A stretch of 64,000 nt of DNA from contig JAIOJX010000001.1 in the NCBI GenBank assembly GCA_022376925.1, positions 34,876,170-34,940,169 of the forward strand, written 5' to 3'. Of the stretch, positions 48,558-60,305 are shown piece after piece. The notes below the pieces were generated by a model. That model was not told the DNA's origin and ran no database searches. It saw only the letters and a program-made list of their open reading frames with translations. Position numbers and translations under genes: made by a program. Each line of letters begins with the position of its first letter. Position 1 is the stretch's first letter. This DNA is from Tragulus kanchil (lineage: Eukaryota; Chordata; Mammalia; Artiodactyla; Tragulidae).

Positions 48558-49472
48558 GGTGTTCACGAACTGCCACTTCACCGTTGCCTCTCTCTGGGCT
48601 CCCCTGAAGCCAACTGCTTCCACGGGTCCACCTCCCCCACCAACACAGAGAAACAGACAAACCGAGGCACGCCCCGCTGGGAGGGAAGCCTGCTGGGGAG
48701 AGGGGCGTTCAGAATCAGGAGAAAGCAGCAGGCAGCACGAAGGTCCCAGGCGCTTCCTCCACCAGGATCTAGTCTGCACCGCCACCTCCCATGGATGCCA
48801 CGTCCCCTCTTCGAACCCACCTGCTCCCACAGCGGCCGCTGCTCCCCTCCACGGACGCCTCCCGCAGGATGGCTTTCGGCCTCTACAGCTCCTGGACAAA
48901 CACAAAGCCCGGCGAGGACGCTCGCGGCGGGCCGACGGACTGTGTCCGCTGCCAACAAACAGCGTAATTCTGGGCTCCCGAGGGACTCGTTTTCAGGCGA
49001 GCGCGGCCTGCAGACACCCACCCCCCGGCCGGCACATCCTACCACTCGTCTCAAGGCCGCGCTCGAGCGTCAGGCGCACGTCTTGGCCGTCCCTTTGCAG
49101 CGCTTACACACGTCTCCGCGGGTCCAAGGGGAGCGCGGCCATGTGACCCACCGGCTCCTCACGTGACCGCGCCCTGGGCACGTCGGCCGCAGCCCTGCAG
49201 GAGCACCCAGGGCACAGTCTTCTGCCTCCGGGGCGGAGCTGCTGGCTGGAACCATCCGAAGCTCCAGGTGGTGGGCAAGATCGAGAGCTGAAAGGAAGGC
49301 TGCACGTGGAGCCAACGCTTCCAGCCCTAAGCCTGGGCTTTTGCTCTCTAGGAGCACAGGGCTGGCGGAGAACACTCCGCGAGGAGTTTCGAGACCAGCT
49401 GACTTTTGATACACTGTCGAAAACTCGGGCGACGGATTAAAACACGCAGGGGATCTGTCTTGAAAATACTGA
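48558..49472. promoter_or_regulatory. CpG island 'type I', second copy, downstream of GPRASP1
   Basis: Near-identical to 11450-12364. CACGTG E-box at 49160-49165. It lies 3 kb beyond the GPRASP1 3' end and about 19 kb upstream of the GPRASP2 5' exons, so it could be an alternative distal promoter of GPRASP2 or a relic. Orientation is not determined. Confidence 0.6.
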
Positions 49473-50974
49473 TAAGCAAAACATTCAATTTCCACCACCA
49501 AGACAAGTGGTTTGTAAATGGATGAAAACCGCCACTTTGCCCTAACTTCTAAAAAACCCTTTCATCCTAGAATCTGATAGGAAAAAAGGCACTTTCCATT
49601 CCAAGACAAACCAAAGTGAATAAAAAGTTGTGTATTTTCCTTTAGCCTGCATTCCCTCCTGTCCCAAATCAACTTTTTCCCGACTTTTGCTTCTATAGAT
49701 ACAAGATTTGCTTCTGAAGATATATTATTGCCTTTGTGAATCTGAACAAAAAGTGTGTACTATGAATTCAGAAACTTTGTAAAGTTTACCTTACTCCCTT
49801 TAAATAATTCTGCATTTTATTTGACAACTCAGTCCTTCTAAAGTTATAGTCTTCTCACACTTCCTTATTCTGTTGACATGTTTTCTACACTTCCCGACCC
49901 CACCTGCTCCCACAGCGGCCGCTGCTCCCCTCCACGGACGCCTCCCGCAGGATGGCTTTCGGCCTCTACAGCTCCTGGACAAACACAAAGCCCGGCGAGG
50001 ACGCTCGCGGCGGGCCGACGGACTGTGTCCGCTGCCAACAAACAGCGTAATTCTGGGCTCCCGAGGGACTCGTTTTCAGGCGAGCGCGGCCTGCAGACAC
50101 CCACCCCCCGGCCGGCACATCCTACCACTCGTCTCAAGGCCGCGCTCGAGCGTCAGGCGCACGTCTTGGCCGTCCCTTTGCAGCGCTTACACACGTCTCC
50201 GCGGGTCCAAGGGGAGCGCGGCCATGTGACCCACCGGCTCCTCACGTGACCGCGCCCTGGGCACGTCGGCCGCAGCCCTGCAGGAGCACCCAGGGCACAG
50301 TCTTCTGCCTCCGGGGCGGAGCTGCTGGCTGGAACCATCCGAAGCTCCAGGTGGTGGGCAAGATCGAGAGCTGAAAGGAAGGCTGCACGTGGAGCCAACG
50401 CTTCCAGCCCTAAGCCTGGGCTTTTGCTCTCTAGGAGCACAGGGCTGGCGGAGAACACTCCGCGAGGAGTTTCGAGACCAGCTGACTTTTGATACACTGT
50501 CGAAAACTCGGGCGACGGATTAAAACACGCAGGGGATCTGTCTTGAAAATACTGATAAGCAAAACATTCAATTTCCACCACCAAGACAAGTGGTTTGTAA
50601 ATGGATGAAAACCGCCACTTTGCCCTAACTTCTAAAAACCTTGCATCCTAGAATCTGATAGGAAAAAAGGCACTTTCCATTCCAAGACAAACCAAAGTGA
50701 ATAAAAAGTTGTGTATTTTCCTTTAGCCTGCATTCCCTCCTGTCCCAAATCAACTTTTTCCCGACTTTTGCTTCTATAGATACAAGATTTGCTTCTGAAG
50801 ATATATTATTGCCTTTGTGAATCTGAACAAAAAGTGTGTACTATGAATTCAGAAACTTTGTAAAGTTTACCTTACTCCCTTTAAATAATTCTGCATTTTT
50901 ATTTGACAACTCAGTCCTTCTAAAGTTATAGTCTTCTCACACTTCCTTATTCTGTTGACATGTTTTCTACACTT
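48816..50974. repeat. Direct tandem repeat 7 (about 1.08 kb x 2)
   Basis: Copy A is 48816-49892 and copy B 49899-50974, offset 1082-1083. Small differences occur in homopolymers (cttctaaaaaaccctttcatcc versus cttctaaaaaccttgcatcc; gcattttattt versus gcatttttattt). It creates a third, partial type I island (49899-50555, E-box at 50243-50248). Confidence 0.92.
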
Positions 50975-51079
50975 GCAGGATTTTCCATAATCAAATAATA
51001 TACATTTGCATAAATTTACTCCATTTCACACACTGAGGGGAGGGGTAACATCCTTCCATATATATATATTTTTTGTTAC

Positions 51080-51217
51080 TTTTTTATTATTTATTTATTT
51101 GGCTCCACTGGGTCTTAGTTGCTGCATGTGGGATCCAGTTCCCTGACCAGGGATTGAACCCAGGACCCTTGCATTGGGAACATAGAGTCTTAACCACTGG
51201 ACCACCAGGGAAGTCCC
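51080..51217 (-). mobile_element. SINE (tRNA-derived, CHR/Bov type), reverse
   Basis: Reverse complement begins 'gggacttccctggtggtcca' with B-box-like 'gggttcaatccctgg'. Confidence 0.8.
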
Positions 51218-51239
51218 AATATATATATTTTTGGCGGGG

Positions 51240-51507
51240 GGGAGCAGGCAGGCTACTTCTATTGGTCTTTCATTTGTCTATTTTCATCCATTTTTGTTCT
51301 TTGGCCTGTGTGGGCCTCCCATCACGGTGGCCTGTTGTTGCAGAGCACCGGCTCTGGGCGCATGCGCTCCGGAGCTCCAGCTCGGTAACTGGACACACCG
51401 GTCCAGCCGCTCTGTGGCACGCGGGATCCTCCCAGGCCAGGGATTGAACGGGCACCCCCTGCACTGCAAGGTGGTGTCCCCACCCACTGGACCACCAGGG
51501 AAGCCCC
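51240..51507 (-). mobile_element. CHR-type SINE, reverse
   Basis: Reverse complement begins 'gggcttccctggtggtccag' and ends with 'agaccaatagaagtagcctg'. It carries the same 3' segment as the copies at 10891 and 21804. The flanking 'atatatattttt' sequences may be target duplications. Confidence 0.85.
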
Positions 51508-51711
51508 CATATATATTTTTTACCAGTCTTTTCTATTTCACCAAATATAGAAGGCATCAGAGCTTTTCCTAACCAATTAAAAAACCTATATACAATTACT
51601 CTTATTACTGTATGCTATTACCTTAACACTCTCCATGGCCCCACCATGAAGAAATGGTCTTCCTGACTGTTAAACTTGCACGCTTTCGGGTCTCATTCTT
51701 TTAACCTTTGG

Positions 51712-51970
51712 GCCAGTGGTCCCCAACCTTTTTGGCACCAGGACCGGTTTCATGGAAGACACATTTTCCACGGACTGGGAGTGGGGCAGTTGGGGATGGT
51801 TCAGGTGATAACGTTAGCCATGGGGGCGTGGTTCAGAGGGTAATGCAAGGGATGGGATTAGGTCAGAGGAAGCTTTTCTCCCTTGCTGCTGTTCACCTCC
51901 TGCTACACAGCCTGATTTCAAAACAGGTCACGGACCAGTACTGGTTCCCAGCTCAGAGATCCTTGTGCTA
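51712..51970 (+). mobile_element. MER1-type hAT (Charlie) DNA transposon fragment
   Basis: Starts with the terminal inverted repeat 'cagtggtccccaacc' followed by 'ggcaccaggaccggtttc'. The right end 'cacggaccagtactggttcc' is degraded. An internal portion is missing, as is usual. Confidence 0.75.
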
Positions 51971-51974
51971 GGCA

Positions 51975-52370
51975 GTATCAAAGAAACACCATACTCTGAA
52001 CTGCAAAATGCAGCTTCTCAGCTCTTCAAAACTTAACCTCATTCTTTATATCACTTCATACTTAATACTCCTCCTAGCCGCTTCAGGCAGCCTGGATACC
52101 TCACTCTCATGGAGCCCTTTTCCTACCCTGAGTTTTTCTTCACAACATCCAACCTCTTCCCTACATTTCAGAGCCCAAATCAATTGGGTGCTTTTTCTCT
52201 GAAGCATACCCCGAGTAGCAGCCCATGGTAACATTTTCATTTACAGATATGAAAATAAGCTTTCTCAAAGAGCATTATTATTCACACATTAATCCTCTGT
52301 ATGTCACATATTATCTTCACATCTATGCTTTATGTTCAAGGAGAAGGGTGATCTCTGCCAACCTAAATGC
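51975..52370. other. Intergenic, nothing recognised
   Basis: Short open frames only, immediately beyond the GPRASP1 3' end. Confidence 0.4.
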
Positions 52371-52375
52371 AGAAC

Positions 52376-52381
52376 TTTATT
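52376..52381 (-). terminator. GPRASP1: GPRASP1 polyadenylation signal
   Basis: AATAAA on the minus strand in the same context as GPRASP2 (ttttcaataaagttct). Confidence 0.7.
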
Positions 52382-52644
52382 GAAAACAGGACATAAAGCA
52401 AATCAACATTAACAATACTAGAACAACAATCAAAAGGGTAGGTTACTTATGATAGCTCAGTTCAATATAAGCCTAAATAGCAAATTCACAACCTGGATAA
52501 AAAACAAATGTGCTTTCAGTTCTAGTATTCGTTTGGCATTACGAGATTGATCCAGCTCACAAAGAGTTGGGCAGAGTTAGTATCAGAATTACAGATGTAC
52601 ATTACAACACAAAACCAACTTTGAAAACATTATTCAAGGATCTT

Positions 52645-55600
52645 AACTTAGAAGCATAAGGACAACCAGAGGCAAGTGACTAGCCATTTTTTTCGGCCTG
52701 CCTCAAGGTCATTTTGATCATCTATTTTGCCTTGCAGATCCTTAGCAAATTTCTCAACTGTATGGAATGCAGAAATAAGTGGCCCAAGACTGAAATAAAC
52801 ATCAGTGAACAATGTCTCTTTTTTTTATATATTGTTACTGATATTCTCAAGCATTGCTAGAACAACTTGAATATTATCATCTATCTCTTTCCTCCTAAAA
52901 AGGCTCATAAATTCTGATAATGCTTCAGCACTGAGTAGTTCTTTTATCATGACAGGATTTTCTGACAAATTCAACATCATTTTCAGAACATGAAACGAGA
53001 GAAACCCAGACATATACTTGGCAACCAGTTCTGTGATAGTCAGTAGCTGTAGTGAGGTGTCTAACCATCTTTATTCCAGGCAACTGCTCAGAGCAATCCA
53101 AACTATAAGCAAGAGTTTCCGCACATACTTGCCATATGTATGTCGGAATTACGCTTAGATTTGGCCAAGAAGGACCCATGTGAATCATGTTCTCCAAAAA
53201 CCTTGTCCTAACTCAGGAGGAAGGATAATTAAGCAAGCTTTCAATAAGTGAGACAACACCGGAATCACGAATGAAATCACAAGCAAATTGAGAAGCAGTT
53301 GTCATACCCATTGCAATTTTAGATATTTCATGAATAAAAGGATCTCGAACTTTGTCCATTAATAGAAGGAGTTCTTCCAACTCTTCAGGACCAATCTTAA
53401 ACTCACATTGTATGCAGCTGCAGGACCAACACTCAGGCTCTGCACTCTCCCTTGTCCTAAGATGCTCTCGAATTTCCCTGACTGACCGGTAGGACGGATC
53501 AAATTGAAATGGGAACTCAGGATCAGGCTGATCAGGATGAAGTGGAGATTCCTGGTCTTCCCCTTCTAGGCTCTATTCCATGTGCTTGGGCTGTCCCCCA
53601 AACATTTCAGTGAATAGAAATCCTGCTTCTTTTGAAAATCTAAAGCGGCATGGGGATGGGAAGCCAACCCTACCCTACAGCCAGGCTTGAACTGAAGAGT
53701 AACCTCCTCCCAGTTCCGGGGCCTTTGAGAAACATCAGTCTCCTGCTCCACTGAACACATGAACCTGCAAAAGGCCCTGTACACAGGGCTAGTATTTGAT
53801 TCAAAATGAGTATCATCTCCTGCCCAGAACCAGGACCCCACTATGGCCTCATCCTAATGTACCATCCTGGACTCACAGTTGTTTCCATCATCAATCCTGT
53901 TATTGGCCTCATTTTTAGCTCTAAACCAGGACCCAACAAGTGCCCCTTCATCACCTTCTGGCCTAGACTCAGAGGTGACCAGTTTCAGTCTCATTAATGG
54001 CCTTGTCTCCAGACCAGAACCAGGACTCCAATATCTTTTTATCACCCTCTGGCTTAGATGCACAGCATGTTTCTGCTTCTACATTGACTTCTTTTGCATC
54101 CCAGAACCAGGATCCAAAAATGGTCTCCTCTCCAGACCTTGATGCAGTCTCTTCAACCGCCTGAGGTCTAATGTCTATGCTGTCTTCTTCAGCCCAGAAC
54201 CAGGACCCAACAATGATTTCCTCCGTTTCAGTTTCATGACTGGACTCAAAACCAGCCCCTGCCTCCAGACTGGTCTCTCCTTCATCCCAGAACCAGGACT
54301 CAACAATGACGTCCTCCTCTTCAGCTTCTGGACTGTATTTGCTGCACATGTTAGCCTCATTCCCAATGGCCTCTTCCCTGGCCCAGAACCAAGACCCAAC
54401 AAAAAGTTCCTCTTTGGCTGCCAGCCTGTCCTCTTCTCTAGCCTCTGCTGCTTCAAGTCTGTCTTCTTCCCCGGCCCAGAACCAAGAACCAATAATGGCT
54501 TCCTCTTCAACATCCAGCCTGGATTCTTCTCTGTCTCTAGCCTCTCTAATGGCTTTACCCTCTTTCCAGAACCAGGATGTGATCATGTTCTCATCCTTGG
54601 TTGGTGGCTTGGGTTCTTCAGGCCTATCATCTATACTGTTCTCTTCCACAGCCCATAACCAGGGCCCTATAATGGTCTCTGGCTTTGTGTATTTTCTGGA
54701 CCAGAACCATGAATTATCAATGTCCTGTTCATCCTCTAGCCTAGACTTCCAGCTGCCTCCATTGGCAGGAAACACACATGGATCTTCTGACCAGAAGCCA
54801 GACTCACTATTAATCTCTTCAGCAGATGTCATAAATTTACATTGGGCACCAGCAGCATACTTTATACTGATCTCTTCAGTGGTCCCAAACCAAGATGATG
54901 CAATACTCTTTTCCTTGTCCTCCAAGCTAGACTTATTGTTCACTTCAGCCCTCCCACAAGTTTCTACTCCAGCCCAGAACCATGACCTAATAATGGGCTC
55001 CTCCTCCTCAGCCCCTGGCATAGGGTCACAGTTGACTCCAGCCCCAAAATCCACGTGGGCCTGGTCTCTAGCCCCAAACGAGGGCCCAAATATTGCCTTC
55101 TCTTCAGCGCCTGGTCTGGCCTTTTCTCTAAACTCAGACACTGTACTGATTTCTTCTCCAGCCCAGAACCAGGGACCAATGACCTGTTCTTCTTTAGACT
55201 TTGACCTGGACCCACAGCTGGCCCCAATACCAGCTTCCACACTGGCCTCATCACTGACCCAAAACCAAGACCCCAAAATGGTCTCTTCCTCAGCCTCTGG
55301 GTTGGTTTCTTCATTAGCCCAGAAGCAGAAACTGGCAATGGCCTTTTCTTTCTCATTTATTGGCAGAGATTTGGAAGTGGCATCAGCCTCAGTTTGCACA
55401 TTGGTCTTTTCCCTGCTTCTAAGCACAGAATTGCCGACAGGCTCCTGCTCAGTCTGCAGTCTGAATTTACCACTGGCTGCTTCTTCCATCCAGAACCAAT
55501 TGCCAACAATGGACTTTTCCTCCACTTGAGAATAGGACTTGAGACTGGCTTCATCAACTATGCTGGACTCTTCTTCAGCCCAGAACCAGGCCTCAGTGAG

Positions 55601-57745
55601 GAAGTCTTCCTCTGACCTGGCTTCTCGCTTGGCCCTGCCTTTGGCCTTGACTTCTTCCTTTGCTACTGGTCTAGCCTTGCCCTCTTTCTTGGACTTGGGC
55701 AAGTTGTTAGCCTTTTCTCTGGGCCAGAACCAGGACTCCTTTTTGACTATATCCATAGATCCAGACATGAAATCAATGGAAGTTTCTCGCTTGGCCCTGT
55801 GTCTGCCTCTGGCATTGGCCCCCCTTCTGGCTCTGGGTTTGTACCTAGCCTCTTCTCCAGCCCCAAACCAGGACTTTACACTGTCTTCATATTCAGACCC
55901 AGAACTGGATTCAGAGACTTCTTTCTTAGGCCTAAACCTACTATTGGTCTCATCCCTGGGTCTAGACAGGATATTGGTCTTTTCTCTGGCCCAGAAACAG
56001 GATGTCTTAATAGATTCATCCTCGGAACCAGAACTGGATGCAACACTGAGTTCCCAACTGGTTTTGGACCTAGACACAGCCTCTTCTGTGGCCATGTGCC
56101 CAGACCTAGTACTGGTCTTTACCTTGTCTCTAAACTCAGACACTGTACTGATTTCTTCTCCAGCCCAGAACCAGGGACCAATGACCTGTTCTTCTTTAGA
56201 CTTTGACCTGGACCCACAGCTGGCCCCAATACCAGCTTCCACACTGGCCTCATCACTGACCCAAAACCAAGACCCCAAAATGGTCTCTTCCTCAGCCTCT
56301 GGGTTGGTTTCTTCATTAGCCCAGAAGCAGAAACTGGCAATGGCCTTTTCTTTCTCATTTATTGGCAGAGATTTGGAAGTGGCATCAGCCTCAGTTTGCA
56401 CATTGGTCTTTTCCCTGCTTCTAAGCACAGAATTGCCGACAGGCTCCTGCTCAGTCTGCAGTCTGAATTTACCACTGGCTGCTTCTTCCATCCAGAACCA
56501 ATTGCCAACAATGGACTTTTCCTCCACTTGAGAATAGGACTTGAGACTGGCTTCATCAACTATGCTGGACTCTTCTTCAGCCCAGAACCAGGCCTCAGTG
56601 AGGAAGTCTTCCTCTGACCTGGCTTCTCGCTTGGCCCTGCCTTTGGCCTTGACTTCTTCCTTTGCTACTGGTCTAGCCTTGCCCTCTTTCTTGGACTTGG
56701 GCAAGTTGTTAGCCTTTTCTCTGGGCCAGAACCAGGACTCCTTTTTGACTATATCCATAGATCCAGACATGAAATCAATGGAAGTTTCTCGCTTGGCCCT
56801 GTGTCTGCCTCTGGCATTGGCCCCCCTTCTGGCTCTGGGTTTGTACCTAGCCTCTTCTCCAGCCCCAAACCAGGACTTTACACTGTCTTCATATTCAGAC
56901 CCAGAACTGGATTCAGAGACTTCTTTCTTAGGCCTAAACCTACTATTGGTCTCATCCCTGGGTCTAGACAGGATATTGGTCTTTTCTCTGGCCCAGAAAC
57001 AGGATGTCTTAATAGATTCATCCTCGGAACCAGAACTGGATGCAACACTGAGTTCCCAACTGGTTTTGGACCTAGACACAGCCTCTTCTGTGGCCATGTG
57101 CCCAGACCTAGTACTGGTCTTTACCTTGTCTCTAGGATGAAGCCTTGTACTGATCTCTTCTTTTCTCCAGAACCAGGAGTTCATAGAAGATCTATCCACC
57201 CATCTAAAATCACAATTGTGAGAGATCTCTTTTTTGGATGTAGGCCTGGAATGGCACCAAGACCCCATATTAGTCTCCTCTGTTGCCTTAAGCAAAGGCT
57301 GGATTCCAGATTGGGACTTGACCTTAGGGCCAGGAAAAGACTCGGCATCCATATTGATCAGTTCCCTATCCATGGATGAGGTCTTAGGTTTAGCAACTGA
57401 CCCCGATTCAGCACTGATCAGTGAGTAGGCTATAGCATTGTTTTGGGACATTCCATCTGTCTTCACTAAGGCCTCAGCATCAAACCCAGCCTTGCCCCAT
57501 GAATAGGTTTCATTCATCAATCTGGCCACAGTGATTTCCTTGGCCTCACTCTTAGGATGTGTCTCACTTACTACCATCGTCTCAGTTTGGGGCCTTGTTC
57601 CAGACATGACCTGGGGCTGGGTCCTAACCTTAGGTCTGACCACCACTGGGACTTCATTCTCTCTTTCAGCTCCAAATGCAAGCTCTTCTCCAGGCTTCTT
57701 TTCAGGCTTGGCCTGGACATCAGGTTCAATCTCAGTCCTGGTCAT
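52645..57745 (-). pseudogene. GPRASP1: GPRASP1, C-terminal armadillo domain broken
   Basis: GASP1, the larger family member that targets internalised GPCRs for lysosomal degradation. The ATG at 57743-57745 (MTRTEIEP) matches the family start. The frame stays open to a TGA at 53969-53971, about 1258 codons, of which 334 are a second copy from tandem repeat 8 (about 924 unique). This part holds most of the repeated GASP motifs (GSWFW, ESWFW and variants). Downstream, homology continues with breaks: frameshift near 53980, TAG 53854-53856, frameshift near 53640, TAG 53573-53575, TGA 53213-53215 (a CGA arginine codon in GPRASP2), frameshift near 53030, loss of about 10 codons near 53000, and a TAA near 52825. 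Human GASP1 has about 1395 residues. A truncated but functional protein, or sequencing error in part, are alternatives. Confidence 0.85.
55131..57134. repeat. Direct tandem repeat 8 (1002 bp x 2) inside GPRASP1
   Basis: Copies 55131-56132 and 56133-57134 join without linker, with 'tctcta' shared at the junction. I saw no difference. The length is 3 x 334, so the reading frame is kept and residues about 204-537 are repeated as 538-871. Confidence 0.93.
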
Positions 57746-57975
57746 ATTATAAGTTACAGAGGAGACCTGCTTAAATACCACGATCCCAGTCTCAGTTTAT
57801 ACCACAGATCTGTCACAGTTTTGTATCTTCACACTCTAATTTTTTAATGATTCAGGTGACATAGTTGGAAAGAAAGGTTAGAACCAATCCTTAGTCCAGG
57901 AGTCAAAAACCCTCCTTTCCAATCCCAGCCTCAGCCAGTGTTACAGTCAGAGTGAGTTCTCGGGTGGGCGCACAC

Positions 57976-58097
57976 CTGTTGAGGGTGGTGGTCAGCAGCA
58001 ATTCCAAACCCCCAGAGCTGCCACTAGAAGTCAATCTGGGAAGCAAGAATGACATGGAGCTTTGAGTCTTTTCCAGCTGTGTCACTCCTTGCAAAAA
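57976..58097 (-). other. GPRASP1: Putative 5' UTR exon of GPRASP1
   Basis: Counterpart of 27315-27437 with 'ctctttgtgtgag|' acceptor and 'caacag|gtgtgc' donor kept. Repeated at about 59063-59184 by tandem repeat 9. Confidence 0.5.
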
Positions 58098-58220
58098 CTC
58101 ACACAAAGAGACTGGACCTTGAATGCCTGGTGGGAGAGTCAGGACATTAGAAGTCTATTGCCTTCATTTTGTCTAAAATTTTACCCCCAGAGCTGTGATA
58201 TTACTTTGCCTGTTATACAA

Positions 58221-58831
58221 TAGGATGAAGCCTTGTACTGATCTCTTCTTTTCTCCAGAACCAGGAGTTCATAGAAGATCTATCCACCCATCTAAAATCA
58301 CAATTGTGAGAGATCTCTTTTTTGGATGTAGGCCTGGAATGGCACCAAGACCCCATATTAGTCTCCTCTGTTGCCTTAAGCAAAGGCTGGATTCCAGATT
58401 GGGACTTGACCTTAGGGCCAGGAAAGACTCGGCATCCATATTGATCAGTTCCTATCCATGGATGAGGTCTTAGGTTTAGCAACTGACCCCGATTCAGCAC
58501 TGATCAGTGAGTAGGCTATAGCATTGTTTTGGGACATTCCATCTGTCTTCACTAAGGCCTCAGCATCAAACCCAGCCTTGCCCCATGAATAGGTTTCATT
58601 CATCAATCTGGCCACAGTGATTTCCTTGGCCTCACTCTTAGGATGTGTCTCACTTACTACCATCGTCTCAGTTTGGGGCCTTGTTCCAGACATGACCTGG
58701 GGCTGGGTCCTAACCTTAGGTCTGACCACCACTGGGACTTCATTCTCTCTTTCAGCTCCAAATGCAAGCTCTTCTCCAGGCTTCTTTTCAGGCTTGGCCT
58801 GGACATCAGGTTCAATCTCAGTCCTGGTCAT
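58221..58831 (-). pseudogene. Extra copy of the GPRASP1 N-terminal coding part
   Basis: A second MTRTEIEP start at about 58831 leads through about 128 residues before an indel (gttcctatcc) shifts the frame at about 58450. Remaining codons to 58221 continue in another frame (homologous to GSWCHSRPTSKKE). It is copy B of tandem repeat 9, not an independent paralogue. Confidence 0.8.
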
Positions 58832-59311
58832 ATTATAAGTTACAGAGGAGACCTGCTTAAATACCACGATCCCAGTCTCAGTTTATACCACAGATCTGTC
58901 ACAGTTTTGTATCTTCACACTCTAATTTTTTAATGATTCAGGTGACATAGTTGGAAAGAAAGGTTAGAACCAATCCTTAGTCCAGGAGTCAAAAACCCTC
59001 CTTTCCAATCCCAGCCTCAGCCAGTGTTACAGTCAGAGTGAGTTCTCGGGTGGGCGCACACCTGTTGAGGGTGGTGGTCAGCAGCAATTCCAAACCCCCA
59101 GAGCTGCCACTAGAAGTCAATCTGGGAAGCAAGAATGACATGGAGCTTTGAGTCTTTTCCAGCTGTGTCACTCCTTGCAAAAACTCACACAAAGAGACTG
59201 GACCTTGAATGCCTGGTGGGAGAGTCAGGACATTAGAAGTCTATTGCCTTCATTTTGTCTAAAATTTTTACCCCCAGAGCTGTGATATTACTTTGCCTGT
59301 TATACAATAGG

Positions 59312-60276
59312 TATGAAGACAATGAGAAGTATCTTTGGCAATGAGAGAGAGACTGAGGAGCTCCCAGGCCAGACCCTAGTCACTACTGGACCTATGTTGG
59401 GTTTCCTCTACCCTACCCAAAAGTTGTACCCACTTCCATACCAACCTGCACTGATATGGCACAATTTCTTGCTCCTTTCCTTGATTCCAGTGGTGTCAAA
59501 CTCTACAGCAGCATGTGGGCTATCCTGGGAACAAGTAAACATGTAAGAGAGAATGGAGCCTGACTGCTAGAAACACAAGCAAGATCTCTGAGCTCGAGAC
59601 AAATATTTCGTTTTCTCTTTCAAGGCCTAATATGCCTAATATTTTCTGTCTCCTGTTCCCTACTCTCAAATCTTTTCTTTCCATTCACAGCCTAATCCAC
59701 ACTGACCCCAACATTGCTAGTATCTCCTGCAGGAAATGGGCAAGGGTTTCTGTGACAATGTGCAAATCTGATAGTCAGTAGGAGAAGCAGAGAAGGCCCT
59801 GCAATCACGTGAGTCCAAGACATCTGCCATGTTACTCTAGCTGTTTTCTGTATTGCCCCTCTTTGCACAAACCTCCAGAGATTTGAAACAGGCTCCTCCA
59901 CCTTTCCTTTCTTGCAGAAGTGACGAAACTTAAAGTGGGCCTATGGAAAACAGACAAAAGTGTAAGACAGTTAAGAAATAATAGCAACAGCTGAGTACTT
60001 GGTGAACAAACACCAAACAGGAATTCCCAAGTTATCTGCCTTTTAATATTTACAGTCCTGTTGGGTAGAATATTTTCTTTTAATTTAGGCCCTCTGAATC
60101 AGGTTTCTGGATAACTCCTCAGTGTCATATTACATCCTCCCTCTTACTTTCTTCACCAATTCTGAAGACTGACCACTTGTTCCCCTCTTTTGTGCTGCAG
60201 AACATAAACTGGGGAAATGGCACCAACATATTCCAGGCTGAGCAGTTGTTATTTATGAGTTCCACTGCACCCTCAC
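59312..60276. other. GPRASP1 5' intron, no gene
   Basis: Diverged counterpart of about 27590-29600 (for example 'gatgtgaatc' region against 'gagaagcag' at 59780). No separate feature recognised. Confidence 0.55.
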
Positions 60277-60305
60277 CTCCCAGTCCAGCTTTTCCGCACC
60301 CAATT
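60277..60305 (-). other. GPRASP1: Putative 29-bp 5' UTR exon of GPRASP1
   Basis: Acceptor 'gtctgtccag|', exon starting aattgggtgcgg, donor 'gggag|gtgagg'; same length as the GPRASP2 unit. Confidence 0.5.

Larger units (their letters stand above)
57133..59311. repeat. Direct tandem repeat 9 (about 1.09 kb x 2)
   Basis: Copy A is 57133-58220 and copy B 58221-59311, with a few single-base indels (ggaaaagactcgg/ggaaagactcgg; gttccctatcc/gttcctatcc; aaattttaccc/aaatttttaccc). It begins exactly where repeat 8 ends and duplicates the GPRASP1 N-terminus and a 5' exon. Confidence 0.93.

Noticed and set aside
54306..57379. Antisense frames of 407, 330 and 199 codons opposite GPRASP1
   Set aside because: They mirror the repeated GASP-motif codons on the coding strand; no start context or homology supports them.
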